From positions 6,071,205 through 6,135,204 of the forward strand of contig NC_087378.1 of assembly GCF_963675165.1 (NCBI RefSeq): 64,000 nt of DNA, in the 5' to 3' direction. Position numbers and translations under genes: made by a program. This stretch comes from Halichondria panicea (lineage: Eukaryota > Porifera > Demospongiae > Suberitida > Halichondriidae). Every line of letters starts with the position of its first letter. Position 1 is the first letter of the stretch. The notes beneath the pieces were generated by a model. That model saw nothing but the letters and a program-made list of their open reading frames with translations. It had not been told where the DNA came from and did no database searches. Below are positions 37,100 through 49,395 of this stretch, piece after piece.

Positions 37100-38790
37100 C
37101 AATGTACAGCAATAATTTTGTGCATGCGCAAGCAGTCAGAGCTCTGCCATTAGGCACCTTCGATGTTCCACTGTTCTGCAGGCTGTACAGAGACACTGCA
37201 AGAAGTGGCCTAGGAACACTCCCATCGCCCTCTCACCTTCCCTACACTGCTTTTCCAAAAAAATTCTATTCTCCGAGAAAACTTGTCCTATATACCGCCC
37301 ATGCACTAACACACACAGTAAAATCTGATTGGGGTGAGTTGTTTGCAGAAGCTCTATTGCTTATAATAATTATTGTATTACTCATGCTAAAATGTGGTAT
37401 GCAAATGATTTTGGAGTGATCAGGGCATCCAATCGTGATTTACAATTATCATTAATTGTCTTTTTAGGATGTGAAGCAAAAAGCTCGTAAGAAAAGGTGC
37501 AAGTCCTCCTCAACCAGATCCCACTCTCTCTCAACAAAACAAAAGCATCTAGGAAGATATGAATTCAACAATATCAGCCATAAGACACATAGTAACCTCA
37601 CCTCATATTAAATATACATGTACGTGTTTATTTTTGCTTGTGGGTATACACTGTTGTTCATTCTCTCTGCAACCACTATATACACATTCCTTAGAGTACA
37701 GTATACACTTATGATTAGTGTCAAGACTCACAAAGGGAGTTCAGTAAGATAATAAAATTTTTGTCGTCGGTTTACATGTAGATCTTGAATGCTCAAATAT
37801 CAATGTGGCCTCAAATTTACGCCGCAATGAAGGGCCTGTAATCGAGGTTAAGATTAGTAAGTAGAATTGAGCCGTATGATGTAATGGGTTTCCAATCCCT
37901 TTCCTTTACTATCTATGGTGTTCTCTATAAGCTTTTACATTCTCACCTTTGACCTCAAAGGAGTTCTATAAAGGTCTATAGTTATCACATGACTGAAGGC
38001 GTCAAGATGATGTGTGTCGAACCGCCTCTGTATGATGATTATGTATTCAGGGGGGAACACGCCCCTCCTGAGATACAAGAGTGATAATATTATTGTCCGT
38101 GTAGACTGGTTTATGCAAAGAGGCTCATAGAGACGCTCGAATGCACATGATTGAGGAGCGAATGGATGCAAATGATAGCCTGCATCTAAGCCATCCCATT
38201 ACAGCTGGGTAGGGATTCTGTTTCTTTGATGCTATCTGTCATTTGATGCTATCTGTCATTAGAAGGTTACTTCTTCCTCGCCCGTTCCTCCCCAGGTTGA
38301 GAGGACTAGGGGTATGAAGACTCCCTGCTCGATCTCTCTGACCCTGTGTTCGTATTCTTCTTTTTAACTTGCTCGTGTCTCCTGTAGGCATATCCTGAAC
38401 GGTTACTAGCTTTAGGGTAAATGTAGAAGACCCTTAGGCCAATGTTAATCAATGTCTTACCTCCCTCCTCAAATTTCACTGCCTCATCAAAAAACTCATT
38501 ATTATGACATCACTCCATTATTTTCATTAGCCACACCTACTTGTGGGTGTGTCACATGATAAAGATTAAAGCATAGATTAGGTAAGATTTTCCTTTTTTA
38601 TATTTGTGGTTTTATTGTATATCCAGTGTGGTTATTTTAATTAACAGGAAATGGGGTCTTACAAGTGATGTCACAACTAGTGTTCAAGCTGGCGCTGTGC
38701 TAATGCCTCTCGCCATGTTTTTGCTTTCGCTCAAAAGTATTAGAGTGTTATCTATAATGAATTTTATATTAAAGTTAGCTTATCTATATA
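37100..38790. other. Spacer with no supported gene
   Basis: This holds short open frames on both strands that I cannot support, a degenerate mini-palindrome-like stretch at about 37808-37850, and one isolated end of the GGAAGGGGATTGG element near 37890. A minus-strand frame at 37935-38171 is protein-like, but no splice sites or homologue are recognisable. Confidence 0.5.
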
Positions 38791-38796
38791 AAGTCA

Positions 38797-39050
38797 CTGA
38801 GAAGAAAAGACTTATTTACATGCATCTATTGTAAGTTATTATTTTTTGTATTATGTGGCTTACCAGGACATCAAGAAAGAAGAAAATTGATTCTTCCAGG
38901 ATCTGTAGTTCAGTGTATATAATATCTAAGAAGAAAAGACCTGTGTACATGCATATTGTTATCTATATTGTTATATGGTAGTGTTTTGTGGCTTACCAGG
39001 CCCTCAAGACAAAGATGATTCTGCCAGGAGGATCTGGATCTGGATCTTGG
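38797..39050. repeat. Tandem duplication, about 130-bp unit, two copies
   Basis: The landmarks AGAAGAAAAGAC, TACATGCAT, GTGGCTTACCAGG and TTCTKCCAGGA occur in the same order twice, about 130 bp apart, with moderate divergence. Confidence 0.65.
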
Positions 39051-39284
39051 ATATTATTTTCTCACACATGGGGAATGAGCGCGCATGCGCATTACATCCA
39101 CAGGAATAATTAAAGGGTGTGTCCAAAGAGATCAATTTTACAAATGGCTACTGTACTGCTAGCTAGCTGTTTTAACAGATATTTTCTGAGTATTGTAGCT
39201 AACAAAAAGCTAGCGCTTTAGTGCAAGGCTAACTCATATGTTGAATAGAAAGTTTGTGCGGACAGATGATGCTATGAAAGATTC

Positions 39285-39535
39285 TGAAGAGACTGCAACA
39301 GCCTTCAATGTGAGTCAAACTAGCCATAACTCGAGAAAGAAGCTTTAGTTTGCTAATCCACGAATCAAAATCCAAGAGAACGTGGCTAGAAGCCTATAGA
39401 AGCTGTTAGTTTTCGTCGCATTGTAACCGTTGAGCAGTTATAGCTGGAATACACACACACACACACAGACAGACACACACACAGTCAGCTTTACCGTATC
39501 CCTCGTGCGGCTACGCCTCGAGGCATAATAATGAA
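39285..39535 (-). repeat. Interspersed repeat X, inverted shorter copy
   Basis: The reverse complement matches the 5' half of repeat X: ATGCCTCGAGG, a microsatellite (CA run near 39449-39483), CTTGGATTTTGATTCGTGG and TCTCGAGTTATGG. Confidence 0.65.
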
Positions 39536-39616
39536 TAATGATAACCTCCCTCCCTCACTAGTGGTAAGGTGATTTCCAAACCAGAAACAAGACATTGACG
39601 AACACTGGCCTTACAT

Positions 39617-39661
39617 TAGCCTCGACTAGCCGTTCGTTACGAACGGCTGGTCTCGAGGCTA
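39617..39661. mobile_element. Mini-palindromic element, 45 bp
   Basis: TAGCCTCGACTAGCCGTTCG faces its inverse, CGAACGGCTGGTCTCGAGGCTA, differing by two bases near the middle of each arm. The flanks are GCCTTACAT on the left and CCCTTACAT on the right, a 9-bp target duplication with one mismatch. It has no coding capacity. Confidence 0.8.
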
Positions 39662-39726
39662 CCCTTACATTAAAAAATGCATCTTAGTGGTTGTTCCGGA
39701 AACCTTGTGCACGAATATCGGGTTGT

Positions 39727-40782
39727 TATGGGAGGTGATCACCGCCAAAATTAGCAGTAAAAAAATGATGCTGTTTTTTTACAGAGGTGTCTTTTAAAAA
39801 ATGATGCTGTTTTTTTACAGAGGGTTTTAAAAAATGGTGCTGTTTTAAAATAATGCTGTTTTTTTTACAGATGGTTTTAAAAAAATGGTACTGTTTTTTT
39901 TTACAGAGGTGTTTTAAAAAATGATGCTGTTTTTTTACAGAGGTGTGTTTTTAAAAATGATGCTGTTTTTTTACAGAGGGTTTTAAAAAAATGGTGTTGT
40001 TTTAAAATGATGCTGTTTTTTTTACAGAGGGTTTTAAAATGATGCTGTTTTTTTACAGAGCCGGTTTTAAAAAATGGTGCTGTTTTTTTACAGTAAAAAA
40101 TTGTGACACTGTACATGCACTGAGTGAGATCTTCTTTCTTACCTCCACTTTTAAGCACAGGTGGAGGCAAAAAAGAAGGACATTCTCCCACATGGCTTTG
40201 CTAAGAGAGCTAGAGATGGAAGACAAAGACACCCTCCACCTCAGGATTGCTCCAATTAAAGAGTTTGTTCATCTCCAACTTTAAGGCACTTTGGGTTTGG
40301 GAAGCAGACGTAGAGCTAGAGCTAGTCGGCATAGACGGCACCGCCAAGGCACTTGAGCTTGACCTACCCTCCCCCTTGCTCTTGCACTCGAGTCTGTCAA
40401 AAGTCTTTAGCAGCAGCTTTGTGCTTTCAACTACCTGCTGCCTGAGGTCGAGGGTGTTATTGTCTTCCATCTCTAGCTCTCTTAGCAAAGCCATGTGGAG
40501 AATGTCCTTCTTTTTTGCCTCCACATGGTGGAGGCAAGAAAGAAGATCTCACTCAGTGCATGTACAGTGTCTGCCCATCGTTGTTGCTCTGGTTCTGCAT
40601 TGCTCTCTGAAATACAACAAACTCTCTACAAAATAGATCTACACCTCTCTGCAAAAAGGAACATAAAACCCTCTAAAAAAAAACAGCATCATTTTAAAAC
40701 AGCACCATTTTTTTAAAACCCCCTGTAAAAAAAACAGCATCATTTTTTTTACTGCTAATTTTGGCGGTGATCACCTCCCATA
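39727..40782. mobile_element. Foldback element 3 with captured gene fragment
   Basis: The outer inverted repeats start TATGGGAGGTGATCACCGCC and continue AAAATTAGCAG. The left arm then carries about nine units of AAAATGATGCTG plus a T-run and ACAGAGG (39755-40095). The right arm has about three inverse units (40672-40755). The centre contains a second, nested inverted repeat (40113-40235 against about 40440-40570) around a protein-like minus-strand frame. This is the clearest case here of an element carrying host-like coding sequence. Confidence 0.8.
40210..40524 (-). pseudogene. Captured coding fragment inside foldback 3
   Basis: The 104-residue frame has a helical, charged N-terminus (KKDILHMALLRELEMED, VVESTKLLLKTFDRL), then a Ser-rich low-complexity part. 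This resembles the C-terminal region of Myb/SANT-like proteins found with some DNA transposons, but I cannot assign it. Plausible coding text in a different frame lies just upstream (40530-40600), suggesting a frameshift or lost intron. Part of it is repeated in inverted orientation at 40180-40235. Confidence 0.45.
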
Positions 40783-41179
40783 GTACGTTGGTGTTCACTG
40801 ATCTGGCAGAAAAGAGCTCTCCAGTGAAGGGCCGGCTGGTTGTTCACCTAACCGTTATAAAGGCGAAAACTCGACCTGGGAAGCTGTACTGTTCATAATC
40901 CTTTTTACTATACTTTTAGACACACCACAGGCCCACGACTTCATATTAGTGTCCAGCCTGTGGCTCTTCCATGTTTCGTGGGACCCACTGTCTTCCACGC
41001 CGCGGTTAAACATGGACTTGGTCACGTGGGTAAGGTGGGGCCCAGAAATTGAAACCTGGGGGGATCCGATCAAAGAAGAAACTTCCTGTGCCAAACAAAC
41101 CCCCTTCTCAGGGAACACAAACCCCTCCCGTACTGTCCAAGAAAAGGATTTTCAGGCAATGAACGTGGCTCAACCCAAG

Positions 41180-44100
41180 ATGACGGAAGGCACATGCATA
41201 CGGTTTGTGTTGCAACTTATGTGAGAATTGGTCCCACTCGTTGTGCGCTGGTCTCTCAGAAGAAGAAGCCTATACTGCTCCATTTCGCTGCCATAATTCA
41301 GCCCGTCCATCTATCAGTAGTGCTCTCGTCAATCCACTTGTGTCTGCAATCGAGCAATTGTCAGATAAGATATCGCTCATGGAGGCCACCCAAGGGGAGG
41401 GCGTAGTACACAAAGTTTGCCTGCCCTGATGACTCAGCAATTACTTTAACGCTCCCCCATGAAGATGGCTCATCTGGAAAAGTGTAAAATTATGGGTAAA
41501 AGGAAATGGTGGTTTACCATTCTAGCTCCTCCAGAGATCCTCTCCGTGGTCGAGAACAAGTGGGACTCCCTGGATTGCCCTCCACATTGGCGGCTGCTCT
41601 CTAAGCATTCAGATCTGGCACCCGTTCACCCTCCCCTGAGAGGGGTACTGTGACTCCAGTGTCCCCCCCCCCCCCCCCAGAACAGGATACCATGCCTCCC
41701 CCAGAGCAGGTTGCCCCCTCTGAGGTCCCCAGTGAAAGGGCTATAGATCTATCTGTACTCCAGTCCTCCTCCGCTGATAACCCAGAGATTCCCCGGTCTG
41801 CCATCCCACCCGGAAAACTACCTTTTTTAGAAAGGCCCCCCCTCCCCTTCACGGAGCTAGAGAGAATGGATTAACCCCCCCTCACAACGCACCCTCCACA
41901 CAATTGAACTCTATTCTGGAATTGGCTGTTTATAATATAAGAGGCTTCAAATCAAACACTGATTATATGCTTAACAATCATGACATATTTGCTACTTCTG
42001 AGCACTGGCTCCATGCTTACTACCTCTCCTCCCTGTCAACAGATTTCTCATGCATCTCATCCTCTTCACCTATCCCGGAGGACCTGGTATGATGTCGCCC
42101 TCATTATCTAAGAGGGCAGGGAGGAGTCGCCATCCTCTACAAAATTCAGTTAAGTTTGATACCTCTCAATCGCACCGTATAGTAGGGATGCGGCTGCATA
42201 CCCAACCTCTCCCTATTTGTTTCCTTGGACCCTCTAGGTTAGGTTGCACTGATGAATTTAAGGAATGCCTTGATCACCTAGACTTGCTTATAGGTTTTGA
42301 TAACGAGGTCATTATCCTGGTGGACATAAATGCAGACCCTGGTGTCTATGAACCTCCTAACAAACAAGACAGGATACTTCGCCGATACTTCTCCGCTACC
42401 TTGCTCGGTGGAACTTCGTTTCTGTGCATCTGCACCTCGGCTCTCCACAAAACACTCACACATACGTCTGTGAGGCCATATCTACCATAGACCATATCCT
42501 CTGCCACAATCGCTTCCTGGACGCCTTGGATGAATCGCCTCTAAACACTTCTGACCACCTCCCTCTCTCAGCTAAGGTACCCTGGCAACACTGCCCATCG
42601 TAAACCGGTCCTCTGCTGGTGGCTCAGTTGTTCGGGCAAACTGGTCCAAGCTGTCCCGTTCTGAGTTGAAAGAGAGATACACAGCACCACTCGAGTTTGC
42701 TGTCAGTAAGTTGTCCTCTCCAACTGTACTAGACTCCAACCTGACAAATTTAAGGAAAGAAACATCAAGCAGAGCAAGAAAATATGCAAAACACATTCTC
42801 CCTGGCTGGTCTGCTGCACTCAAATCAGCTCACTTGGATTTAGAACTGACATTCTGTCGCTGGAAATCAGCTGGCAAGCCGCAGTCCCCAACAAACACAA
42901 ATCAAAGAAGTGCTTATTTAGAAAACTGCTCTGCGCATCATCAATCCATCAAAGAAGATTACCTCCTCAATTTCAACAAGGACTCAAAAAAGCTTTTCAG
43001 AGATATCAAAAGATTCTATGGCTCATCTTCATCTTCTAGTCCTGGTAGGATTGTATTTAGGGGCACCTCATACTCTGGTGATACCCTCCTGGATGGCTGG
43101 GCAAACTACTTCGAATCTCTTGGCACCCCCGGGCACAGCAGGCTGTTTGATAATCGTAATAATGATAAAGTAATGGGTAGCTTTCGTGCTCTTCTTGAAA
43201 CCTCCCGTGGTGGTAACATCGTGTTCACACCACTGGACATAGCCACGGCAACAAGAGAGACAAGGCCCCAGGCATTGAATCAGAACACCTATGTTTCTCT
43301 GGACCCCTAGTCCAACAAGAACTTTGTAAAATCTTTAATGCAATGCTTGCCTCCTGCCATATCCCAGAGTTGTTCACCCTAGGATTCGTCACGGCGATCC
43401 CTAAAGGGGCTGACAAAGACCTTCAGAACCCATCCAACTGCAGAGGAATCTCACTCATATCGAATGTCGGGAAACTGTTGGAGAAACTTATATTAGACAA
43501 GTTGTCAGATGATGGTATTGAGGAATCCCCTTCAGGGGGGATTCGAAGCAGGCTATAGCTCGATTTATACTGCATTCATTTTCCAAGAAGCTGTACAATC
43601 TCTCCGTGACATTGGCAATAAGGCATTCTTGGACGTAAAGAAGGCCTTTGACACTGTTTAGCGTGAGGGCCTGTTTGTTAAACTACACGATAAAGGCATT
43701 CATCCGAGAATCTGGCACCTTCTGGTCAACTTGTACACTCGCTGCTTCCTTCTAAAGGGTGAGCGGTCTCGTGTCAAACAGGGTGTTCGGCAGGGTGCAA
43801 TCCTGTCCCCACTGCTCTACTCAGTCTATGTTGACGAGCTTCTGGTTCTACTTGATGAAAGCTGCCTAGGTGCTACGGTCGGCTCGGTTCACTGTCCCTC
43901 TCCAATGTATGCAGACGATCTATCTCTCATAGCGGAGACCCCTGACAAGCTGCAATCTCTACTGGACATTGTTTCAGAGTATGCTAGTGCTTGGAGATAT
44001 GAAATTAACTCATCAAAATCTGCTATCTTAATCCGTGGGGAATCAGCAAAATCTCGCTCCTCTGGTCGCCTAACTCGATTTTTTTCGGTATGCTCTGAGA

Positions 44101-44840
44101 CAATACATGAGGCGGACAGCTACTCCCACTTAGGAATCTTGCGCCTAGTTTCAACCTCTGGCTCGATCAGAATCTCAAATCGCTGCTCTGCAGGGAGGAG
44201 TGCCTTGAATTCGGTGGTGCAAGGTTTGGCCGCCTTCATCCCCACAAACTGTACTCACCTCTCTGCCTCCCTATACGGGTCAGAGCTTTAGTCCCTCACA
44301 AAAACTGACCTAATAATGTTAGAAAGAACACACAGAACAATCCTACGTACAATTCAGGGCCTCCCTACCAGATGTCCCTCGCTAGCCTTATTGGCTCATT
44401 GGGGATCTCCTCTCTGGTATAGACTGTAGGCAACTTTGCTTTGTCAACTCTATTGCATGCATGTCAACAGACGACCTTCCTAAGAGAATACTGAAGCAAA
44501 GGCTGCTCCTGGACACCTCGATTCCAGGCCGCGAAGAGAAAGGCTAGGTCCTCCCTAGCCTCAACCCATGCATTCTTTCATATGGGAAAAGTAAAGACCC
44601 TTTCAAAGCAGCAGTGAAAAAGTCCTTCCTCATTGGACAGTAGCTATATGTCAATCTGGTGGACTCCTGCTCTCAAGTCCAGATATCATCTCATCTTGGG
44701 AAGCCCTCCCAGTTATGGTCGTACTCACTGAAAGACCCTCTAACTTCAGAATTAGACTTCTCACAGGCTGTGACCGCCTTGAACAAGAATATCTAAACTT
44801 TAGACACTTTTTATTTTTATAATATTTTTTGAGCACAAAG
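41180..44840 (+). mobile_element. Degenerate LINE (CR1/L2-like non-LTR retrotransposon)
   Basis: Order on the plus strand: a PHD-type zinc finger (CCNLCENWSHSLCAG, 41205-41290); a conserved ORF1 segment (APPEILSVVENKWDSLDCPP); a proline-rich stretch; then an APE-like endonuclease from about 41904 (NIRGFKSN, SEHWLHAYYLSSL, and at its end IDHILC...NTSDHLPLSA near 42500-42570). A reverse transcriptase follows (about 42650-44290) with KGADKDLQNPSNCRGISLIS, KQGVRQGAILSPLLYSVY and the catalytic YADD at 43908-43919. Many frameshifts and a TAG (43659-43661) in FDTV*REGL show it is dead. PHD plus endonuclease plus RT suggests CR1/L2-type; the exact clade is uncertain. Confidence 0.85.
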
Positions 44841-45163
44841 CACTAACAATTAAACAGTAAACCTGTATATACAAGTAACACAAGTAGTAAAAGTAATGCT
44901 ACATTGTTGTACATGTACAATTAGAACTGAGTTAGGTTAATACAATGCCCTACTCCTCCACCCTGTCCTGGCTACGCTGCCGCCTAAATTAAGATCAGCA
45001 ATCCAGTGCATTTGAGTCGTGGGGCCCGCTCAAGCACTGGTCAAGCCAACTCCAAATCATCTGAACTCAGCATCCACATAGTAATCATTTTTCCCTTATT
45101 TTTCCTTTTATTTTGTCTAGCGTATCTCACCGAAGTATTATTGCACACAAAATAGAAAAGTCA

Positions 45164-45179
45164 ATTATGACGTCATAAT
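45164..45179. promoter_or_regulatory. Palindromic CRE-like site upstream of the giant gene
   Basis: ATTATGACGTCATAAT is a perfect 16-bp palindrome centred on TGACGTCA, the CREB/ATF consensus. It lies about 120 bp before the proposed ATG. Regulation by a bZIP factor is an inference from the motif alone. Confidence 0.45.
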
Positions 45180-45299
45180 TAAGAGGCGTGGCTTCCAGTT
45201 AAATTTCGGCGCTGCGCGGCTGATAAGTTTTACCCCTCTTCCAAAAAATCCTGGCTACGCTCGCGCTCCTCATATTAATAGTAAATTTAGCAAGCTCAA

Positions 45300-46548
45300 A
45301 TGGAATTCGAAGTGGAAGGTTAGCCGGTATGCAGTTTTATTTACAGCACATACTATACTCAAGCACTAGAGTTTAAGTTGTTGTTAATGATTAATTAATG
45401 TTGTGTACGTGTGTTGTCCGCATGTATAGATACAGAGCTTTCAAAGGCTGATCTGAAGGTTATATATAATGAAGTATATAATGAAAGAGCTGAGTGGAAA
45501 TTTATTGGCCTTGAGCTTAATCTCACTTCGGGAGACATTGATGCTATTGAACGGAGGCCGTCTCACAATCGTGACATTGACAAAGATCGACTCATGGAAG
45601 TTCTGCAAATTTGGCTCAGTAAAGAGAGAGCAACATGGAGACAACTGATTAGGGCCCTTCGCTCTCAAACTGTTGACAAAGAAAAAAAAGCTCGGACACT
45701 GGAGGAAAAGTATTGTCCACAAGGTAGGCCACCCACTTTAGGTTACATACTGTGTGTCTTATTTATAATGATATGCAGATGCACTCAAAACTGAGGAGGT
45801 AAAAGAGAGAACTGGAAGGAAACGAAAACGCAGTGTTGCCATGGAGCAGCAGTTGAGTAGTGATGTGAGAATCATTAGAAATGAGTATAAGGTCTTGCAA
45901 ACATGGACAAGATTATCACTAAAAAATAGAAAGACGCCTCCTTCAGAGCTGATTGCCCGTCTATCATCATATCGAGAGTATCCTGCTGCAATGAAGAAAG
46001 ATGATAAGTTGCTTGCTGATCGTTATAATGATCTCGAGAAAGCTGAGAATATCGACAAAATATTTATAATTGTGGCACCGTTCTGGTCATTCCTTGATTT
46101 TGACATTCTTGAGGACATCATCAACGCCTTTGGAATAGATGAAGATAAACTTAAGTTGAAGAATTATAAGCTTAAGCTCAAAGAGATTCTCAGTTCCTGG
46201 AAAGTTGAATCACTTCAAAGTCGTTGTCTGCATGTAGATGCTGATGATAATGATGACAAGGGGTGTCAAAGATTACTTTGCCTTAAAGTAGACACTCATA
46301 CAATGTCTACTTACCGATACGTAAAGGATACCATTGCAAATATTTTAGAAGTAGATATGTTTGCTTTGCGAGTGAAAACAGTTGAAGAGGGTTGTATCAA
46401 ATTGGTTTTCTGCTGTCCTAAACTGTCCATTATACATTTGCTTCCTCTATCGCAAAGTCGCAACGATCAGATAAAACAAATAATTCCTCGGATCCTTAAG
46501 ATGACGACAATGGATGATAAGACAGCGCTGGAATCAATCATTTTTCAG
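45300..46548 (+). CDS. Giant Death-domain protein, exons 1-3 (N-terminus)
   Basis: Exon 1 is 45300-45318 (MEFEVE, ATG in good context CAAATGG), exon 2 is 45430-45723 and exon 3 is 45779-46548. All introns are GT-AG (111 and 55 bp), and phases 1, 1, 0 fit. Exon 2 encodes a Death domain (residues about 8-100: ELSKADLKVIYNEV, WKFIGLELNLTSGDIDAIE, LQIWLSKERATWRQLIRALR). This is a six-helix fold that pairs with other Death domains in apoptotic and innate immune signalling. Exon 3 (105-361) begins with a basic KRKR segment. It includes FWSFLDFDILEDIINAFGID, a helical module that I recall after Death domains in sponge proteins. The frame continues through exon 4 (50544-50613) into the giant exon (53154-62935). 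With no signal peptide or membrane segment, a cytosolic adaptor or receptor is the simplest view. Confidence 0.75.
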
Positions 46549-46639
46549 GTAACTATTTTGCATCATTTGAGTGTGTCTCTTGTGGGGGAAAGTACATATT
46601 TACGTGTCCTAAGCTGCTCAGCTTGTTTTAGACATTAAA

Positions 46640-47130
46640 TTGAAAATTGAAAGCATAATCTATCTATATCAGTTTGTACTAACCTAATACGGGGTTTTCC
46701 CAGGGAATTTCTGCATTGGTTTATTATCTATGCATGGTGGGTAGATATAATAACTCAATAATTGGCCTGGACCTTATCATGTGACCTCAAATGACATCAA
46801 TGCACTGAATTTGCAGTCATTCTTGTACGCATGTCCAGTCCTCCAGTTATAGGTTGTAATTAGGGCTTTAGATTTTTCACGTATTTCACTCATTTACATA
46901 TCCGCAAGAAAAGCCCAGATCTGGAAACTGACTGCACAGCTTGTTTATTACCCCGTGCTGCGTGTGCGTGTGCGTGTGCGTGCACGTGCGCGCACTGAAT
47001 GAAGGATTGGTATGTGTGTGACTGACACTGTCAGTTTGTGTGTGTGTGTGGACACAAAAGTGAGCTGTTTGAGCGAACTAGACACTTTCATAGACTGCTT
47101 TAACTTTTAATGAGACAGTGGGTGAAAAAT
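46640..47130. other. Intron 3 sequence with simple repeats
   Basis: This part of the proposed 4-kb intron 3 carries half of a hairpin repeat at about 46755-46850. It resembles one arm of the inverted repeat at 63132-63267 (ATGACATCAATGCACTGAA). A GTGCGTGTGCGTG microsatellite lies at about 46960-47000. No exon was seen. Confidence 0.5.
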
Positions 47131-47134
47131 ATTA

Positions 47135-47378
47135 GGCCGTATAGCGTGAAATTTTCGAGGGGCTTAATTTTCGCGGATTTCATGGGTTAGAATTCTACAC
47201 GAAAATTAAGCCCACGAAAATTGTTCTTTAATAAGAATTACCTGCTATAGAACATGCAAAGATTTAAAGGCGTGGCTTCCGGTAAGCAGTCATTCCGCGA
47301 ACATTGTGCAACAAAATGGCTTTTAGAGGCCAATCCGCGAAATATATAAGTGCCTCGAAAATTTCGCACTATACGGTA
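47135..47378. mobile_element. MITE, TACCGTATAG family, in intron 3
   Basis: The ends CCGTATAGCGTGAAATTTTC and its inverse, GAAAATTTCGCACTATACGG, are about 244 bp apart. The interior includes CGTGGCTTCCGG and CATGCAAAG units shared with the cluster at 63042-63708. Confidence 0.75.
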
Positions 47379-47885
47379 GTTCAAAAAGCGAAAAAAAACA
47401 CTGTTTTGTTGTTTTATAGATTCACGATTATTCCCCCATAATGTTAAGGTCATTGCGGTAAAAGTTATCGTATCAGTTCATCCAGTGCAATATATGGCAT
47501 GTTGCACGAGGGCGCCTGCAATAACTAACTTATTGCCCAATGACGACTCGTCTGACTGGTCATATAAGGTGTTTTGAAGGAATTTAGTGTATTCGTTAGT
47601 TTGTTGAATTCCATAGTAAATTTTTAGGTTTTCTTATACCATAAAAGTAGTAGCCTATAAAAGGGACCAAATGAAGGTGGGATGGTGGGGCATAAGTCCC
47701 AACTGGATATCTCTTATGGTTACGGTCAACGGTTTACTCATTAATTATTCATGAGCTAGATCTAGTGATCTTTTCCAGCTAGAATGAGCTGGAAGTCCAG
47801 CTGAAACGCAGTAGTCATTTCATGGCTCGAATAGACATTTTTACTATAAAGCTTAGGGTACAGTCTACTGTAGCTTCACTATATG

Positions 47886-48050
47886 CAGGGTGGGTCGAAG
47901 AGATATTTCGAAAAAAGGCTACTGAAAGCTCACAAGAGGCTGTTTTCCTTGGCTCTGGCCGCCATTTTAAGTGGAGTTAAGTCTACATATTATTATTTTG
48001 TGAGAGTTTGTTGGCCTGGAAAGAAAAAAACGCTTCGACCCGCCCTCCAG
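47886..48050. mobile_element. Short inverted-repeat element, GGGYGGGTCGAAG ends
   Basis: CAGGGTGGGTCGAAG on the left faces CTTCGACCCGCCCT on the right; 12 of 13 terminal bases match. Total length is about 165 bp and no target duplication is clear. An open frame across it is not supported. Confidence 0.5.
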
Positions 48051-48366
48051 AATGGTAAGAAGCATCATATAAGAGCAAGAACACAGAGCTAGAAGTGTTT
48101 TTAGAAGTTTAAATGACTACTAGTTTTGTGTTGTTTCTAGTAACTTAATGATCGCTCAGAGCTTCCACTGGAAAATGTTTTGAAGATTGATACTTGTCAT
48201 ACAGGATAATACACCAATATATTTATCATGTGTGTGCTTTAAATTTTTATCATGGCATTTATAGTTTCACAAAAATCATTATAAGAAAATCATGAATATT
48301 CATGAGCAAACTGTTTACCGCAACCTTAAAGAAATCTACTGCATTTACACACAGTGCAAGTGCATA

Positions 48367-48570
48367 TACCGTATAGAGGGTATATTTCGAGGGTATAAAT
48401 GTTCGTGGTTTTCGCGGATTAGGCATGAACCGCAAACATTTATGAATTTAATATTTCATGCATGCATGCTGCAAAAAAGGCGCTATTCCATGAAAATTAA
48501 ATCCGCGAAAACCTTTCTAAAGGCACATCCGCGAAAATTTATACCCTCGAAATATACCCGCTATACGGTA
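48367..48570. mobile_element. MITE, TACCGTATAG family, long terminal repeats
   Basis: The left end TACCGTATAGAGGGTATATT continues TCGAGGGTATAAAT. The right end is its inverse with few changes, giving arms of more than 45 bp in a 204-bp element. It is probably the least decayed family member here. It lies in intron 3 of the giant gene. Confidence 0.85.
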
Positions 48571-49395
48571 ATCCAGTGCATTAGTGCCATATAATGCAGT
48601 GCAATATATGGTAGCCATGGCAGTGATGCAACATGCCATATACTGAGCACTCACTGGGCAACAATAATCAAACAAATGTTCACATGCATGAATATTGTCA
48701 CGCATTTTGTCTGTCTGACTGACTGAGTAAATAACGTACATTCTGCAAAGTAACAGTTGACCATGGGTGTGGCTGTGACATGCTGATTTAGTGCAGTTTT
48801 ACAAGTTTGAAACCTCTTTTCTTCAGAATTCCATTGTTGTCAGTTATAATTATGCTAATGCTATAACCATAGGCTTCCATACACTTGCAACACTATATAT
48901 ACACCTCCCTTATACTGCTCTTCAGGGTAGATCAGATTCTGTGTACCTGGCAGGGGGGTTAGTAGAAAGGGGCAAAGCTCCGTACGAGGGTGGCGGAGGC
49001 GAAATTTCTTAGCTTTTTACAATTTGCTCACAATTTGACCTTTGAACTTTCATATTAATGAGTGAATATATACTGAATACGAAAAAGTTAATACAAAAAA
49101 CTCGTTCTAATCAACAAAAGGATTGTATACTGTATAGATGTTATATGTAGATTCATGCACTCTTGGTACATTGAAAGAATCACAATGCCTGCACTGAGAG
49201 TGAGAGGAGGTAAGGCTGCTTCCTTGCAGCTAGCTGAAAAAGTCTGAGATCTACTCCATGTTGCAGCAGCATGCACAATAGCCTTCACAAGGCCTAGGAA
49301 GAGAGGTCTGGGATCGAGGCTACAAAACATTGCACAAGGAGCTGACTCAGCAACAGCAATAGTTGACCTATGCACTTTAAATTAGTATGTAAGTC

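Noticed and set aside
37935..38171. Minus-strand frame with protein-like composition
   Set aside because: No recognisable family, no clear splice sites, no duplicate to compare.
38604..38834. 76-residue hydrophobic open frame
   Set aside because: It lies in AT-rich sequence overlapping a tandem duplication; no homology or splice context.
47883..48092. 69-residue open frame
   Set aside because: It spans an inverted-repeat element from end to end and is likely chance.
48791..49012. Possible extra exon of the giant gene in intron 3
   Set aside because: There is an acceptor-like site, but no donor in a useful phase before the stop, and exon 3 already joins exon 4 in phase.
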